From the NCBI RefSeq assembly GCF_033843265.1, contig NZ_JAWXRD010000003.1, forward strand, positions 62,001 to 126,000: a stretch of 64,000 bases of DNA, given 5' to 3'. Shown here one piece after another: positions 41,146-50,312 of the stretch. This DNA comes from Scandinavium lactucae. Lineage in GTDB: Bacteria > Pseudomonadota > Gammaproteobacteria > Enterobacterales > Enterobacteriaceae. The translations under genes and the position numbers were made by a program. A model generated the notes under the pieces. The model had not been told where the DNA came from and did not search any database. It worked only from the letters and a program-made list of their open reading frames with translations. Numbering within the stretch: position 1 is the stretch's first letter; every line of letters begins with the position of its first letter.

Positions 41146-41527
41146 ATCCCTTCACCCAACCGTTGTCCTGCGCCTTAAAGCCGACCGCAGACATAAACGC
41201 CGCCATTGCTTCCCGGTCTTCGACGCCTACATCCGCCATCCACCAACTGTCGATGCCAGGATTTTCGCGCAGCACTTCTTCCAGCAGATATCTCCCCACG
41301 CCACGACGACGGGTAACTTCGCGTATCCGCAGAGAATCCAGCGCGCCCTGGTTGCCCTTTAGCGTCACCCGAACGGCACCTAACAGCCTGTCGTTGAACC
41401 GTGCGGCGTAAATCCGGTGCTCGTCATCCATCTGCAAGGACGATGAACTGTATTCCGGCCAAATCTTACCGAGATCGATAGGGTCCTGCTCGCTGAGCGC
41501 CGTCAGCCTGATTACCGTCAGTTTCAT
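41144..41527 (-). CDS. panM: PanM (YhhK), PanD maturation factor, GNAT family
   Basis: 127 residues, the E. coli length. GNAT-fold protein with the acetyl-CoA loop in RRRGVGRYLLEEVL. PanM (PanZ) binds acetyl-CoA and triggers self-cleavage of pro-PanD to form its pyruvoyl cofactor, and it tunes beta-alanine and CoA synthesis. No acetylation activity is needed for this. Located between livJ and livK on the opposite strand, as in E. coli. Confidence 0.95.
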   Translation of the reverse strand: MKLTVIRLTALSEQDPIDLGKIWPEYSSSSLQMDDEHRIYAARFNDRLLGAVRVTLKGNQGALDSLRIREVTRRRGVGRYLLEEVLRENPGIDSWWMADVGVEDREAMAAFMSAVGFKAQDNGWVKG

Positions 41528-41948
41528 GTGAAGCTACCCGTCAAAAAATAGTGCCCTGAGTGTATCGAAAATCGCGATTAACCGATTTCTATTTTTATGC
41601 TGAATGACAGCGGATTCGTTTTCCGCCGATCGTCGTGGCAGTGCAATGCGTCATGGATCGAAAAATAAGCAGGATTTTAACCTGAAAGGTAGTGATTTAT
41701 TCGGTTCTTTGTACCCTTATTTTATGCTGAAAACGGCGCTTTTTTTTGTTTAACTCTGGCTGAATACAGAATATTATCTTTTCTTAATCGACTGAAAAAT
41801 AGAGATTTTAGTCAGGTTTTTGGCAAAAAGCATCGCTAAACCATTAAAGAGACTGGTAAAAATAGCGTTGTGCATTAAAAGTACAGAATGCTTTTTAACC
41901 AGATAAATACAAAATATATACAAATAACATCACGAATGGGGATTGAAG
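41528..41948. promoter_or_regulatory. Long AT-rich gap before livK
   Basis: 421 bases between divergent panM and livK, distinctly AT-rich, with T-tracts and A-tracts (for example the T8 run near 41740) of the kind favoured by Lrp and IHF. It must hold the livKHMGF promoter and the panM promoter. GGGGATTGAAG before the ATG is the livK ribosome site. No open frame or clear RNA gene is visible. Confidence 0.5.
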
Positions 41949-43058
41949 ATGAAACGGAATGCGAAAACATTGATTGCGGGAATGATTGCATTGGCGATGA
42001 CGCAATCAGCCCTGGCGAAGGATATTAAAGTTGCGGTGATTGGGGCGATGTCTGGCCCGGTCGCACAGTGGGGCGACATGGAGTTCAACGGCGCACGCCA
42101 GGCTGTTAAAGACATTAACGCGGCGGGCGGCATCAAGGGCGACAAACTGGTTGCCGTGGAATATGACGATGCCTGTGACCCAAAACAGGCCGTGGCGGTC
42201 GCTAACAAAGTGGTTAACGACGGCATTCAATACGTTATCGGCCACCTGTGCTCCTCCTCCACGCAGCCTGCGTCTGACATTTACGAAGACGAAGGCATTC
42301 TGATGATCACCCCGGGCGCAACCAATCCGGAGCTGACCCAGCGCGGCTATCAGTACATCATGCGCACCGCGGGCCTCGACTCCTCTCAAGGACCGACCGC
42401 TGCCAAATACATTGTGGAAAAAGTGAAGCCGCAGCGCATCGCTATCATTCATGACAAGCAGCAGTACGGCGAAGGTCTGGCGCGTTCCGTGCAGGATAGC
42501 CTGAAGAAGAGCGGCGCGAACGTGGTGTTCTTCGACGGGATTACCGCCGGGGAGAAAGACTTCTCCGCGTTGGTAGCCCGTCTGCAAAAAGAAAATATCG
42601 ACTTCGTTTACTACGGCGGCTACTACCCGGAAATGGGGCAGATCCTGCGTCAGGCGCGTTCCGTTGGCCTGAAAACGCAGTTCATGGGCCCGGAAGGCGT
42701 GGGTAACGCTTCCCTGTCCAACATCGCCGGTGCCGCAGGCGAAGGGATGCTGGTCACAATGCCGAAACGCTATGACCAGGACCCAGCCAACAAAGGTATC
42801 GTTGATGCGCTGAAAGCCGAGAAGAAAGATCCGAGCGGCCCGTACGTGTGGATAACCTATGCCGCAGTGCAGTCTCTGGCCACCGCCATGAACCGCACCG
42901 GCAGCGAAGATCCGCAGGCGTTGATTAAAGATTTGAAAGCAAACGGTGCAAAAACCGTGATTGGGCCGCTGAACTGGGATGAGAAAGGCGATCTGAAGGG
43001 ATTTGAATTTGGTGTCTTCCAGTGGCATGCGGACGGGTCGTCCAGCGTCGCCAAATAA
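41949..43058 (+). CDS. livK: LivK, leucine-specific binding protein
   Basis: 369 residues from the ATG at 41949, the E. coli length; a TTG two codons earlier is not needed. Signal peptide ends TQSALA. The mature sequence is a close paralogue of LivJ with the same Cys pair (YDDACDPK, GHLCSSST). It gives the shared LivHMGF permease specificity for leucine. It begins the livKHMGF operon. Confidence 0.97.
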   Translation: MKRNAKTLIAGMIALAMTQSALAKDIKVAVIGAMSGPVAQWGDMEFNGARQAVKDINAAGGIKGDKLVAVEYDDACDPKQAVAVANKVVNDGIQYVIGHLCSSSTQPASDIYEDEGILMITPGATNPELTQRGYQYIMRTAGLDSSQGPTAAKYIVEKVKPQRIAIIHDKQQYGEGLARSVQDSLKKSGANVVFFDGITAGEKDFSALVARLQKENIDFVYYGGYYPEMGQILRQARSVGLKTQFMGPEGVGNASLSNIAGAAGEGMLVTMPKRYDQDPANKGIVDALKAEKKDPSGPYVWITYAAVQSLATAMNRTGSEDPQALIKDLKANGAKTVIGPLNWDEKGDLKGFEFGVFQWHADGSSSVAK

Positions 43059-43076
43059 GACAACCACTCGTCATAC

Positions 43077-43176
43077 TTCGAGCCGCAGATGCGTTGGCTG
43101 CGTTCACCCACCCCGGTCACGTACTTCTTGTACGCTCCCGGGGCTGGGCAAACTTGCCGCCTTCCTGCAACTCGAA
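43077..43176. repeat. Enterobacterial intergenic repeat between livK and livH
   Basis: About 100 bases bounded by inverted ends TTCGAG (43077-43082) and CTCGAA (43171-43176). The core CCCCGGTCACGTAC...GTACGCTCCCGGGG is a near-perfect palindrome. Same family as the copies at 40985 and 55238. Inside the liv operon it should form a strong mRNA hairpin that favours livK over livH expression. Confidence 0.85.
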
Positions 43177-43228
43177 TTATTTAGAGTGGAATCCAGTATC
43201 CGGCTTGTCGGATTTAAAAGGTTACCTT

Positions 43229-44155
43229 ATGTCAGAGCAGTTTCTTTATTTCCTGCAGCAGATGTTTAACGGCGTCACGCTGGGAAGCACCTACGCGCTG
43301 ATCGCCATCGGTTACACCATGGTGTACGGCATTATCGGGATGATCAACTTCGCCCACGGCGAGGTGTATATGATCGGCAGCTATGTGTCGTTCATGATTA
43401 TCGCCGCACTGATGATGATGGGCATCGACACCAGCTGGCTACTGGTTGGGGCCGGATTCGTCGGGGCGATTGTCATCGCCAGCGCCTACGGCTGGAGCAT
43501 TGAACGGGTCGCTTATCGCCCGGTTCGTAGCTCCAAACGCCTGATTGCACTGATCTCCGCCATCGGGATGTCCATCTTCCTGCAAAACTACGTCAGCCTG
43601 ACCGAAGGCTCGCGCGACATCGCCCTGCCAAGCCTGTTCAACGGCCAGTGGATTGTCGGCAGCAGCGAAAGTTTCTCTGCTTCGATAACCACCATGCAGT
43701 TGGTTATCTGGGTGGTGACCTTTGTGGCGATGCTGGCCCTGACCGTGTTCATCCGCTATTCCCGCATGGGACGTGCCTGTCGTGCCTGTGCGGAAGACTT
43801 GAAAATGGCGAGCCTGCTCGGCATTAATACCGACCGTGTGATTGCCCTGACCTTCGTCATCGGTGCCGCAATGGCGGCAGTGGCGGGCGTACTGCTCGGT
43901 CAGTTCTACGGGGTGATTAACCCGTACATTGGCTTTATGGCCGGGATGAAAGCCTTTACTGCGGCGGTTCTGGGCGGTATCGGCAGCATTCCGGGGGCGA
44001 TGATCGGCGGCCTTATCCTGGGCGTAGCTGAAGCGCTCTCCTCCGCTTACCTGAGTACCGAATACAAAGACGTGGTGTCGTTCGCGCTGCTGATTGTGGT
44101 GCTGCTGGTAATGCCGACCGGGATCCTGGGTCGTCCGGAGGTAGAAAAAGTATGA
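43229..44155 (+). CDS. livH: LivH, branched-chain amino acid ABC permease
   Basis: 308 residues from the ATG at 43229, matching E. coli; the upstream open frame runs through the repeat and is rejected. About eight membrane helices, with the EAA-like VLGGIGSIPGAMIGGLILG loop that contacts the ATPases. It pairs with LivM in the high-affinity Leu/Ile/Val importer. It overlaps livM by ATGA. Confidence 0.96.
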   Translation: MSEQFLYFLQQMFNGVTLGSTYALIAIGYTMVYGIIGMINFAHGEVYMIGSYVSFMIIAALMMMGIDTSWLLVGAGFVGAIVIASAYGWSIERVAYRPVRSSKRLIALISAIGMSIFLQNYVSLTEGSRDIALPSLFNGQWIVGSSESFSASITTMQLVIWVVTFVAMLALTVFIRYSRMGRACRACAEDLKMASLLGINTDRVIALTFVIGAAMAAVAGVLLGQFYGVINPYIGFMAGMKAFTAAVLGGIGSIPGAMIGGLILGVAEALSSAYLSTEYKDVVSFALLIVVLLVMPTGILGRPEVEKV

Positions 44156-45429
44156 AACCGATGCATTTTGCGATGGCGTTGCTGTCTGCCGCCATGTTCT
44201 TCGTGCTGGCGGGCGTGTTCATGGGCGTTCAGCTTTCGCTGAGCGGGACCAAGCTGGTGGTCAATTCCGCGGCGGATATCCGTTGGCAATGGATTTACAT
44301 CGGCACCGCGGTGGTGTTTATCTTCCAGCTGCTGCGTCCGATGGTGCAGAAAGGCCTGAAGCGCGTTTCCGGACCGAAGTTGGTTCTGCCAGCGATTGAC
44401 GGTTCGACCGTTAAACAGAAGCTGTTCCTGATTGCGCTGTTGGTGATTGCCGTAGCGTGGCCGTTTATGGTGTCTCGCGGCACCATTGATATCGCCACCC
44501 TGACCATGATCTACATTATTCTCGGCCTCGGCCTGAACGTGGTGGTGGGGCTGTCTGGCCTGTTGGTACTCGGCTACGGTGGCTTCTATGCCATCGGGGC
44601 GTACACCTTTGCGCTGCTGAACCACTATTACGGTCTCGGCTTCTGGACCTGTCTGCCGTTGGCGGGCCTGGTCTCTGCCGCGGCTGGTTTCCTGCTCGGC
44701 TTCCCGGTGCTGCGTCTGCGCGGAGACTACCTGGCGATTGTCACCCTCGGCTTCGGCGAAATTGTGCGTATTCTGCTGCTCAACAATACCGAAATTACTG
44801 GCGGCCCGAACGGGATCAGCCAGATCCCGAAACCGACGCTGTTCGGTCTGGAGTTCAGCCGGACCGCGCGCGAAGGCGGCTGGGATACCTTCAGCAACTT
44901 CTTCAACATGAAGTATGACCCGAACGACCGCGTGATTTTCCTCTATCTGGTGGCGCTGCTGTTGGTCGTCCTGACCCTGTTCGTGATTAACCGCCTGCTG
45001 CGTATGCCGCTGGGCCGCGCGTGGGAAGCGCTGCGTGAAGATGAAATCGCCTGCCGTTCGCTGGGCCTGAGCCCGACGCGCATCAAGCTGACGGCGTTCA
45101 CCATCAGCGCCGCGTTTGCCGGTTTCGCCGGAACATTGTTCGCCGCCCGTCAGGGCTTCGTCAGCCCGGAATCGTTCACCTTCGCCGAATCGGCTTTTGT
45201 GTTAGCGATTGTGGTGCTCGGCGGAATGGGCTCGCAGTTCGCGGTTATTCTGGCGGCAGTCCTGCTGGTGGTATCACGCGAACTGATGCGTGATTTCAAC
45301 GAATACAGCATGTTAATGCTGGGTGGCTTAATGGTTCTGATGATGATCTGGCGTCCACAAGGCTTGCTGCCGATGACCCGTCCACAGCTGAAACTGAAGA
45401 ATGGACAGACCAAAGGAGACCAGGCATGA
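44152..45429 (+). CDS. livM: LivM, branched-chain amino acid ABC permease
   Basis: 425 residues, the E. coli length. Two helices and a loop form an N-terminal extension before the core permease (from about residue 110, GLGLNVVVGLSGLLVLG), with VLGGMGSQFAVILAAVLL as the ATPase-contact loop. Overlaps livH and livG, so the operon is translationally coupled. Confidence 0.97.
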   Translation: MKPMHFAMALLSAAMFFVLAGVFMGVQLSLSGTKLVVNSAADIRWQWIYIGTAVVFIFQLLRPMVQKGLKRVSGPKLVLPAIDGSTVKQKLFLIALLVIAVAWPFMVSRGTIDIATLTMIYIILGLGLNVVVGLSGLLVLGYGGFYAIGAYTFALLNHYYGLGFWTCLPLAGLVSAAAGFLLGFPVLRLRGDYLAIVTLGFGEIVRILLLNNTEITGGPNGISQIPKPTLFGLEFSRTAREGGWDTFSNFFNMKYDPNDRVIFLYLVALLLVVLTLFVINRLLRMPLGRAWEALREDEIACRSLGLSPTRIKLTAFTISAAFAGFAGTLFAARQGFVSPESFTFAESAFVLAIVVLGGMGSQFAVILAAVLLVVSRELMRDFNEYSMLMLGGLMVLMMIWRPQGLLPMTRPQLKLKNGQTKGDQA

Positions 45430-46193
45430 GTCAGCCATTATTATCCGTTAACGATCTGATGATGCGTTTTGGCGGCCTGCTGGCGGTCAATAACGTTAAT
45501 CTCGAACTGCATCCCCAGGAAATCGTTTCGCTGATTGGCCCGAACGGCGCGGGGAAAACCACGGTCTTTAACTGCCTGACCGGGTTCTATAAGCCAACCG
45601 GGGGCAGCATTATGCTGCGCGATAAGCATCTTGAAGGCCTGCCGGGCCAGCAAATCGCCCAGATGGGCGTGGTGCGGACCTTCCAGCACGTGCGCCTGTT
45701 CCGTGAAATGACGGTGATTGAAAACCTGCTGGTGGCGCAACATCAGCAGCTGAAAACCGGCGTCTTCTCCGGGCTGCTGAAAACCCCGGGGTTTCGTAAA
45801 GCGCAAAGTGAAGCGCTGGATCGCGCCGCCACCTGGCTCGAGCGCATCGGTCTGCTGGCGCACGCCAACCGCCAGGCGAGCAACCTCGCCTACGGTGACC
45901 AGCGCCGTCTGGAAATCGCCCGCTGTATGGTTACCCAGCCGGAAATCCTGATGCTCGACGAACCGGCGGCGGGTCTGAACCCGAAAGAGACCAAAGAGCT
46001 GGACGAGCTGATTGTCGAACTGCGCAGTCATCACAACACCACCATTCTGCTGATTGAACACGACATGAAGCTGGTGATGGGTATTTCAGACCGTATTTAC
46101 GTGGTGAATCAGGGCACGCCGCTGGCGAACGGATCACCGGCAGAAATCCGCAATAACCCTGACGTTATTCGCGCCTACTTGGGTGAAGCATAA
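45426..46193 (+). CDS. livG: LivG, branched-chain amino acid ABC ATPase
   Basis: 255 residues. Walker A GPNGAGKTT (about residue 38), the signature region SNLAYGDQRRLEIARC and Walker B LMLDEPAAGLNP. It has the C-terminal NGSPAEIRNNPDVIRAYLGE tail of LIV-type ATPases. One of two ATPases energising LivHM. Starts inside the livM stop (ATGA). Confidence 0.97.
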   Translation: MSQPLLSVNDLMMRFGGLLAVNNVNLELHPQEIVSLIGPNGAGKTTVFNCLTGFYKPTGGSIMLRDKHLEGLPGQQIAQMGVVRTFQHVRLFREMTVIENLLVAQHQQLKTGVFSGLLKTPGFRKAQSEALDRAATWLERIGLLAHANRQASNLAYGDQRRLEIARCMVTQPEILMLDEPAAGLNPKETKELDELIVELRSHHNTTILLIEHDMKLVMGISDRIYVVNQGTPLANGSPAEIRNNPDVIRAYLGEA

Positions 46194-46211
46194 TGGGGGG
46201 CGAGGCATAAG

Positions 46212-46925
46212 ATGGAAAAAGTCATGTTGTCCTTTGACAAAGTCAGCGCCCACTACGGCAAAATCCAGGCGCTGCATGAGGTAAGCCTGCACATCAACCA
46301 GGGCGAAATCGTCACCCTGATTGGGGCCAACGGCGCGGGTAAAACCACGCTGCTCGGCACCCTGTGCGGCGACCCACGCGCAACCAGCGGGCGCGTCACT
46401 TTTGATGGCAAAGATATTACCGACTGGCAGACTGCAAAAATCATGCGCGAAGCGGTGGCGATTGTGCCGGAAGGGCGTCGTGTTTTCTCCCGGATGACCG
46501 TGGAAGAGAACCTGGCGATGGGTGGCTTCTTTGCCGACCGCAGCGAGTATCACACCCGGATTAAGTGGGTATACGAACTGTTCCCGCGTCTGTGGGAGCG
46601 TCGTATTCAGCGAGCGGGCACCATGTCCGGCGGGGAACAGCAGATGTTGGCGATTGGCCGGGCGCTGATGAGCCAGCCGCGTCTACTGCTGCTCGACGAG
46701 CCGTCGCTCGGCCTGGCACCGATCATCATCCAGCAGATTTTCGACACCATTGAGCAACTGCGCAAAGAGGGAATGACCATCTTCCTCGTTGAGCAGAACG
46801 CCAATCAGGCGCTGAAACTGGCCGACCGTGGCTACGTGCTGGAGAACGGTCACGTGGTGCTGGAAGACACCGGTGATGCGTTACTGGCAAACGAAGCGGT
46901 ACGCAGCGCCTATCTGGGCGGCTGA
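46212..46925 (+). CDS. livF: LivF, branched-chain amino acid ABC ATPase
   Basis: 237 residues. Walker A GANGAGKTTLLG, signature MSGGEQQMLAIGRAL and Walker B LLLDEPSLGLAP. Second ATPase of the liv importer, 18 bases after livG. Last gene of the operon; a REP pair follows. Confidence 0.97.
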   Translation: MEKVMLSFDKVSAHYGKIQALHEVSLHINQGEIVTLIGANGAGKTTLLGTLCGDPRATSGRVTFDGKDITDWQTAKIMREAVAIVPEGRRVFSRMTVEENLAMGGFFADRSEYHTRIKWVYELFPRLWERRIQRAGTMSGGEQQMLAIGRALMSQPRLLLLDEPSLGLAPIIIQQIFDTIEQLRKEGMTIFLVEQNANQALKLADRGYVLENGHVVLEDTGDALLANEAVRSAYLGG

Positions 46926-46927
46926 TG

Positions 46928-47002
46928 ATTTCTGCCCGGCGGCGCTGTGGACTGTCCAACAATAAGGGGTCAGTCCACTGTCGCTTGCCGGGCCTACCGT
47001 TT
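46928..47002. repeat. REP element between livF and ugpB
   Basis: CTGCCCGGCGGCGCTGTGGAC...CGCTTGCCGGGCCTACCG is a REP palindrome. An inner pair, GTGGACTG with CAGTCCAC, adds a second stem. Confidence 0.75.
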
Positions 47003-47054
47003 CCTGAACTGTGTCCCTCCACCGTCACCATTCCATCACCTCCCTGAAGCCTGG

Positions 47055-47105
47055 CTGTCACCTCTCCGTCATCTCCCGGTTCTATTTCTGTCATACGCCC
47101 ATGTC
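47055..47105 (+). promoter_or_regulatory. PhoB boxes of the ugp operon
   Basis: CTGTCAC (47055), CCGTCAT (47066) and CTGTCAT (47088) lie on an 11-base register, with a weaker unit at 47077 and TGTCAT near 47101. This is the tandem pho-box pattern (CTGTCAT repeated every 11 bases) bound by PhoB. It indicates induction of ugp by phosphate starvation, as in E. coli. Confidence 0.85.
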
Positions 47106-47168
47106 ATGTTGTGTTGCGAACAAAAACGCGTGATTTCGCGCATCCGGCACAACAAGAGAGATAACCGA

Positions 47169-48485
47169 ATGACATCGTTACGACACACCGCTTTAGCTCT
47201 GACGTTGGGTCTGGCCTTTGCCTCCCAGGCCATGGCTGTTACCACCGTTCCGTTCTGGCATTCCATGGAAGGGGAGTTAGGCAAAGAAGTTGACTCCCTC
47301 GCCCAGCGTTTTAACGACACCCATCCCGATTACAAAATTGTGCCGGTGTATAAAGGCAACTACGAACAGAGCCTGGCCGCAGGGATTGCGGCCTTCCGCA
47401 CCGGAAACGCGCCTGCCTTATTACAGGTTTATGAAGTCGGCACCGCCACCATGATGGCCTCGAAAGCCATTAAGCCGGTGTACGAAGTGTTTAAAGACGC
47501 GGGCATCCAGTTTGATGAATCCCAGTTCGTGCCAACCGTGTCCGGTTATTACACCGATTCTAAAACCGGTCATCTGCTGAGCCAGCCGTTTAACAGTTCC
47601 ACCCCGGTGCTGTACTACAACAAAGATGCCTTTAAGAAAGCCGGATTAAACCCGGATCAGCCACCGAAAACCTGGCAGGATCTGGCCGATTACACCGCCA
47701 AACTGAAAGCGGCAGGCATGAAGTGCGGCTACGCCAGTGGCTGGCAGGGCTGGATCCAACTGGAAAACTTCAGCGCGTGGAACGGTCTGCCGTTTGCCAG
47801 CCAAAACAACGGCTTTGACGGCACCAATGCGGTCCTGGAATTCAACAAGCCAGAGCAGGTGAAGCACATCGCGATGCTGGAAGAACTGAATAAGAAGGGC
47901 GATTTCAGTTACTTCGGGCGTAAAGATGAATCCACTGAGAAGTTCTATAGCGGCGATTGTGCCATCACCACCGCCTCTTCCGGTTCGCTGGCAGACATTC
48001 GTCAGTACGCCAAATTCAACTACGGTGTGGGCATGATGCCGTACGACGCCGATGCGAAAGGTGCGCCGCAAAACGCCATTATCGGCGGAGCCAGCCTGTG
48101 GGTGATGCAGGGCAAAGACAAAGAAACTTACAAAGGCGTGGCCGAGTTCCTCGACTTCCTGACCAAACCGGAAATCGCTGCCGAATGGCACCAGAAAACC
48201 GGCTATCTGCCGATCACCAAAGCGGCGTATGACCTGACCCGTCAACAGGGCTTCTACGACAAGAACCCGGGGGCGGATATCGCTACCCGTCAGATGCTGA
48301 ACAAGCCGCCGTTGCCGTTCACTAAAGGCCTGCGTCTGGGCAACATGCCGCAGATCCGCACCATCGTGGATGAAGAACTGGAATCGGTGTGGACCGGCAA
48401 GAAAACCCCACAGCAGGCGCTGGATTCCGCCGTCGAGCGGGGTAATCAGCTGCTGCGCCGTTTTGAGAAGTCGACCAAATCGTAA
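47169..48485 (+). CDS. ugpB: UgpB, glycerol-3-phosphate-binding protein
   Basis: 438 residues from the ATG at 47169, the E. coli length; the frame is open 74 codons further up but without sense. Signal peptide ends ASQAMA. The mature part is an extracellular solute-binding family 1 protein (TTVPFWHSMEGELGKEVD). It binds sn-glycerol-3-phosphate and glycerophosphocholine in the periplasm. First gene of ugpBAECQ. Confidence 0.97.
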   Translation: MTSLRHTALALTLGLAFASQAMAVTTVPFWHSMEGELGKEVDSLAQRFNDTHPDYKIVPVYKGNYEQSLAAGIAAFRTGNAPALLQVYEVGTATMMASKAIKPVYEVFKDAGIQFDESQFVPTVSGYYTDSKTGHLLSQPFNSSTPVLYYNKDAFKKAGLNPDQPPKTWQDLADYTAKLKAAGMKCGYASGWQGWIQLENFSAWNGLPFASQNNGFDGTNAVLEFNKPEQVKHIAMLEELNKKGDFSYFGRKDESTEKFYSGDCAITTASSGSLADIRQYAKFNYGVGMMPYDADAKGAPQNAIIGGASLWVMQGKDKETYKGVAEFLDFLTKPEIAAEWHQKTGYLPITKAAYDLTRQQGFYDKNPGADIATRQMLNKPPLPFTKGLRLGNMPQIRTIVDEELESVWTGKKTPQQALDSAVERGNQLLRRFEKSTKS

Positions 48486-48493
48486 CCTGTGAA

Positions 48494-48563
48494 ATGCCGG
48501 GTGGCGCTGCGCTTACCCGGCCTACGCATTGCCTCATGTAGGCCGCCACCCGGCGTTTTCCGA
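48494..48563 (+). repeat. REP pair inside the ugp operon
   Basis: Two inverted REP units, GCCGGGTGGCGC...TTACCCGGCCTAC and GTAGGCCGCCACCCGGC, fill the 92-base gap between ugpB and ugpA. They can fold as hairpins or as one long stem. In such operons they protect the upstream mRNA, giving more binding protein than permease. Confidence 0.85.
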
Positions 48564-48577
48564 AAAAGAGTCAAACT

Positions 48578-49465
48578 ATGTCATCATCCCGTCCGGTCTT
48601 TCGCTCGCGCTGGCTGCCCTATGTGCTGGTCGCGCCACAGCTGGCGATTACCGTCATTTTCTTTATCTGGCCTGCGGGCGAAGCGCTGTGGTACTCCCTC
48701 CAGAGCGTGGATCCGTTTGGGTTGTCCAGCGAGTTTGTCGGCTTCGACAACTTCATCGCCCTGTTTCACGACAGCTACTACCTCGACGCTTTCTGGACCA
48801 CCATCAAATTCAGTGGCCTGGTGACGATTAGCGGCCTGCTGGTCTCGCTGTTTTTTGCCGCGTTGGTCGATTATGTGGTGCGCGGCAGCCGTCTGTATCA
48901 GACCCTGATGTTGCTGCCTTACGCCGTGGCCCCGGCCATCGCGGCGGTGCTGTGGATTTTCCTCTTCAACCCCGGACGCGGGCTGATTACTCATTGGCTG
49001 GAGCTGATGGGATACAACTGGAACCACGCGCAGAACAGCGGCCAGGCGATGTTCCTGGTGGTGTTCGCCTCAGTGTGGAAGCAGATCAGCTACAACTTCT
49101 TGTTCTTCTTCGCTGCGTTACAGTCGATTCCTCGCTCGCTGGTGGAAGCCGCCGCGATTGACGGTGCCGGGCCGGTGCGGCGTTTCTTCGCGATTGCGCT
49201 GCCGCTGATTGCCCCGGTGAGTTTCTTCCTGCTGGTGGTCAATCTGGTGTACGCCTTTTTCGACACCTTCCCGGTTATCGATGCCGCGACGGCAGGCGGC
49301 CCGGTGCAGGCCACAACTACGCTTATCTACAAAATCTACCGCGAAGGCTTTGCCGGGCTGGATCTGTCCGCATCGGCGGCGCAGTCGGTGGTGCTGATGG
49401 GGTTGGTGATTATCCTGACGGTGGTGCAGTTCCGTTATGTCGAAAGTAAGGTGCGCTATCAATGA
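48578..49465 (+). CDS. ugpA: UgpA, glycerol-3-phosphate ABC permease
   Basis: 295 residues, six membrane helices. The ATPase-contact EAA loop is VEAAAIDGAGPVRRFFAIALPL. With UgpE it forms the membrane channel for glycerol-3-phosphate. Overlaps ugpE by ATGA. Confidence 0.97.
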   Translation: MSSSRPVFRSRWLPYVLVAPQLAITVIFFIWPAGEALWYSLQSVDPFGLSSEFVGFDNFIALFHDSYYLDAFWTTIKFSGLVTISGLLVSLFFAALVDYVVRGSRLYQTLMLLPYAVAPAIAAVLWIFLFNPGRGLITHWLELMGYNWNHAQNSGQAMFLVVFASVWKQISYNFLFFFAALQSIPRSLVEAAAIDGAGPVRRFFAIALPLIAPVSFFLLVVNLVYAFFDTFPVIDAATAGGPVQATTTLIYKIYREGFAGLDLSASAAQSVVLMGLVIILTVVQFRYVESKVRYQ

Positions 49466-50307
49466 TTGAACATCGTCGCGGGCTGACCTGGTTCAGCCAC
49501 AGTATGTTGATCCTCGGGATTGCGGTTGTCTTGTTCCCGCTGTACGTCGCGTTTGTGGCGGCAACCCTGGATGACAAAGCGGTCTTCGCCACTCCAATGA
49601 CCCTGGTGCCCGGCTCGCATTTGCTGGAGAACATGAAGCTCATCTGGCTGCGCGGTGTCGGGGCCAACAGCGCACCGTTCTGGCTGATGCTGCTCAACAG
49701 TTTCATCATGGCGTTCACCATCACGGTGGGCAAAATCGCGGTGTCGATGCTGTCGGCATTCGCCATCGTCTGGTTCCGCTTCCCGCTGCGTAACCTGTTT
49801 TTCTGGATGATTTTTATCACCCTGATGCTGCCGGTCGAGGTGCGTATTTTCCCGACGGTGGAAGTGATCGCCAACCTCAAGCTGCTCGACAGCTACACCG
49901 GCCTGACGCTACCGCTGATGGCCTCGGCCACCGCCACCTTCCTGTTCCGCCAGTTCTTTATGACCCTGCCGGACGAGCTGATAGAAGCGGCACGGATTGA
50001 CGGCGCATCGCCGATGCGCTTTTTCCGCGACATCGTGCTGCCGCTGTCGAAAACCAACCTGGCGGCGCTGTTCGTGATCACCTTTATCTACGGCTGGAAC
50101 CAGTATCTGTGGCCGCTGCTGATCGTCACCGACGTCAATCTCGGCACGGCGGTGGCGGGCATTAAAGGCATGATCGCCACCGGCGAAGGCACTACCGCGT
50201 GGAATCAGGTGATGGCGGCGATGCTGCTGACGCTGATCCCGCCGGTCATTATCGTTTTAGCCATGCAGCGTGCGTTTGTGCGTGGTTTAGTGGACAGTGA
50301 GAAATAA
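49462..50307 (+). CDS. ugpE: UgpE, glycerol-3-phosphate ABC permease
   Basis: 281 residues, six membrane helices, with EAA loop IEAARIDGASPMRFFRDIVL. Partner of UgpA in a type I ABC importer. Translation coupled to ugpA; ugpC starts 5 bases after. Confidence 0.97.
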   Translation: MIEHRRGLTWFSHSMLILGIAVVLFPLYVAFVAATLDDKAVFATPMTLVPGSHLLENMKLIWLRGVGANSAPFWLMLLNSFIMAFTITVGKIAVSMLSAFAIVWFRFPLRNLFFWMIFITLMLPVEVRIFPTVEVIANLKLLDSYTGLTLPLMASATATFLFRQFFMTLPDELIEAARIDGASPMRFFRDIVLPLSKTNLAALFVITFIYGWNQYLWPLLIVTDVNLGTAVAGIKGMIATGEGTTAWNQVMAAMLLTLIPPVIIVLAMQRAFVRGLVDSEK

Positions 50308-50312
50308 CCAAG

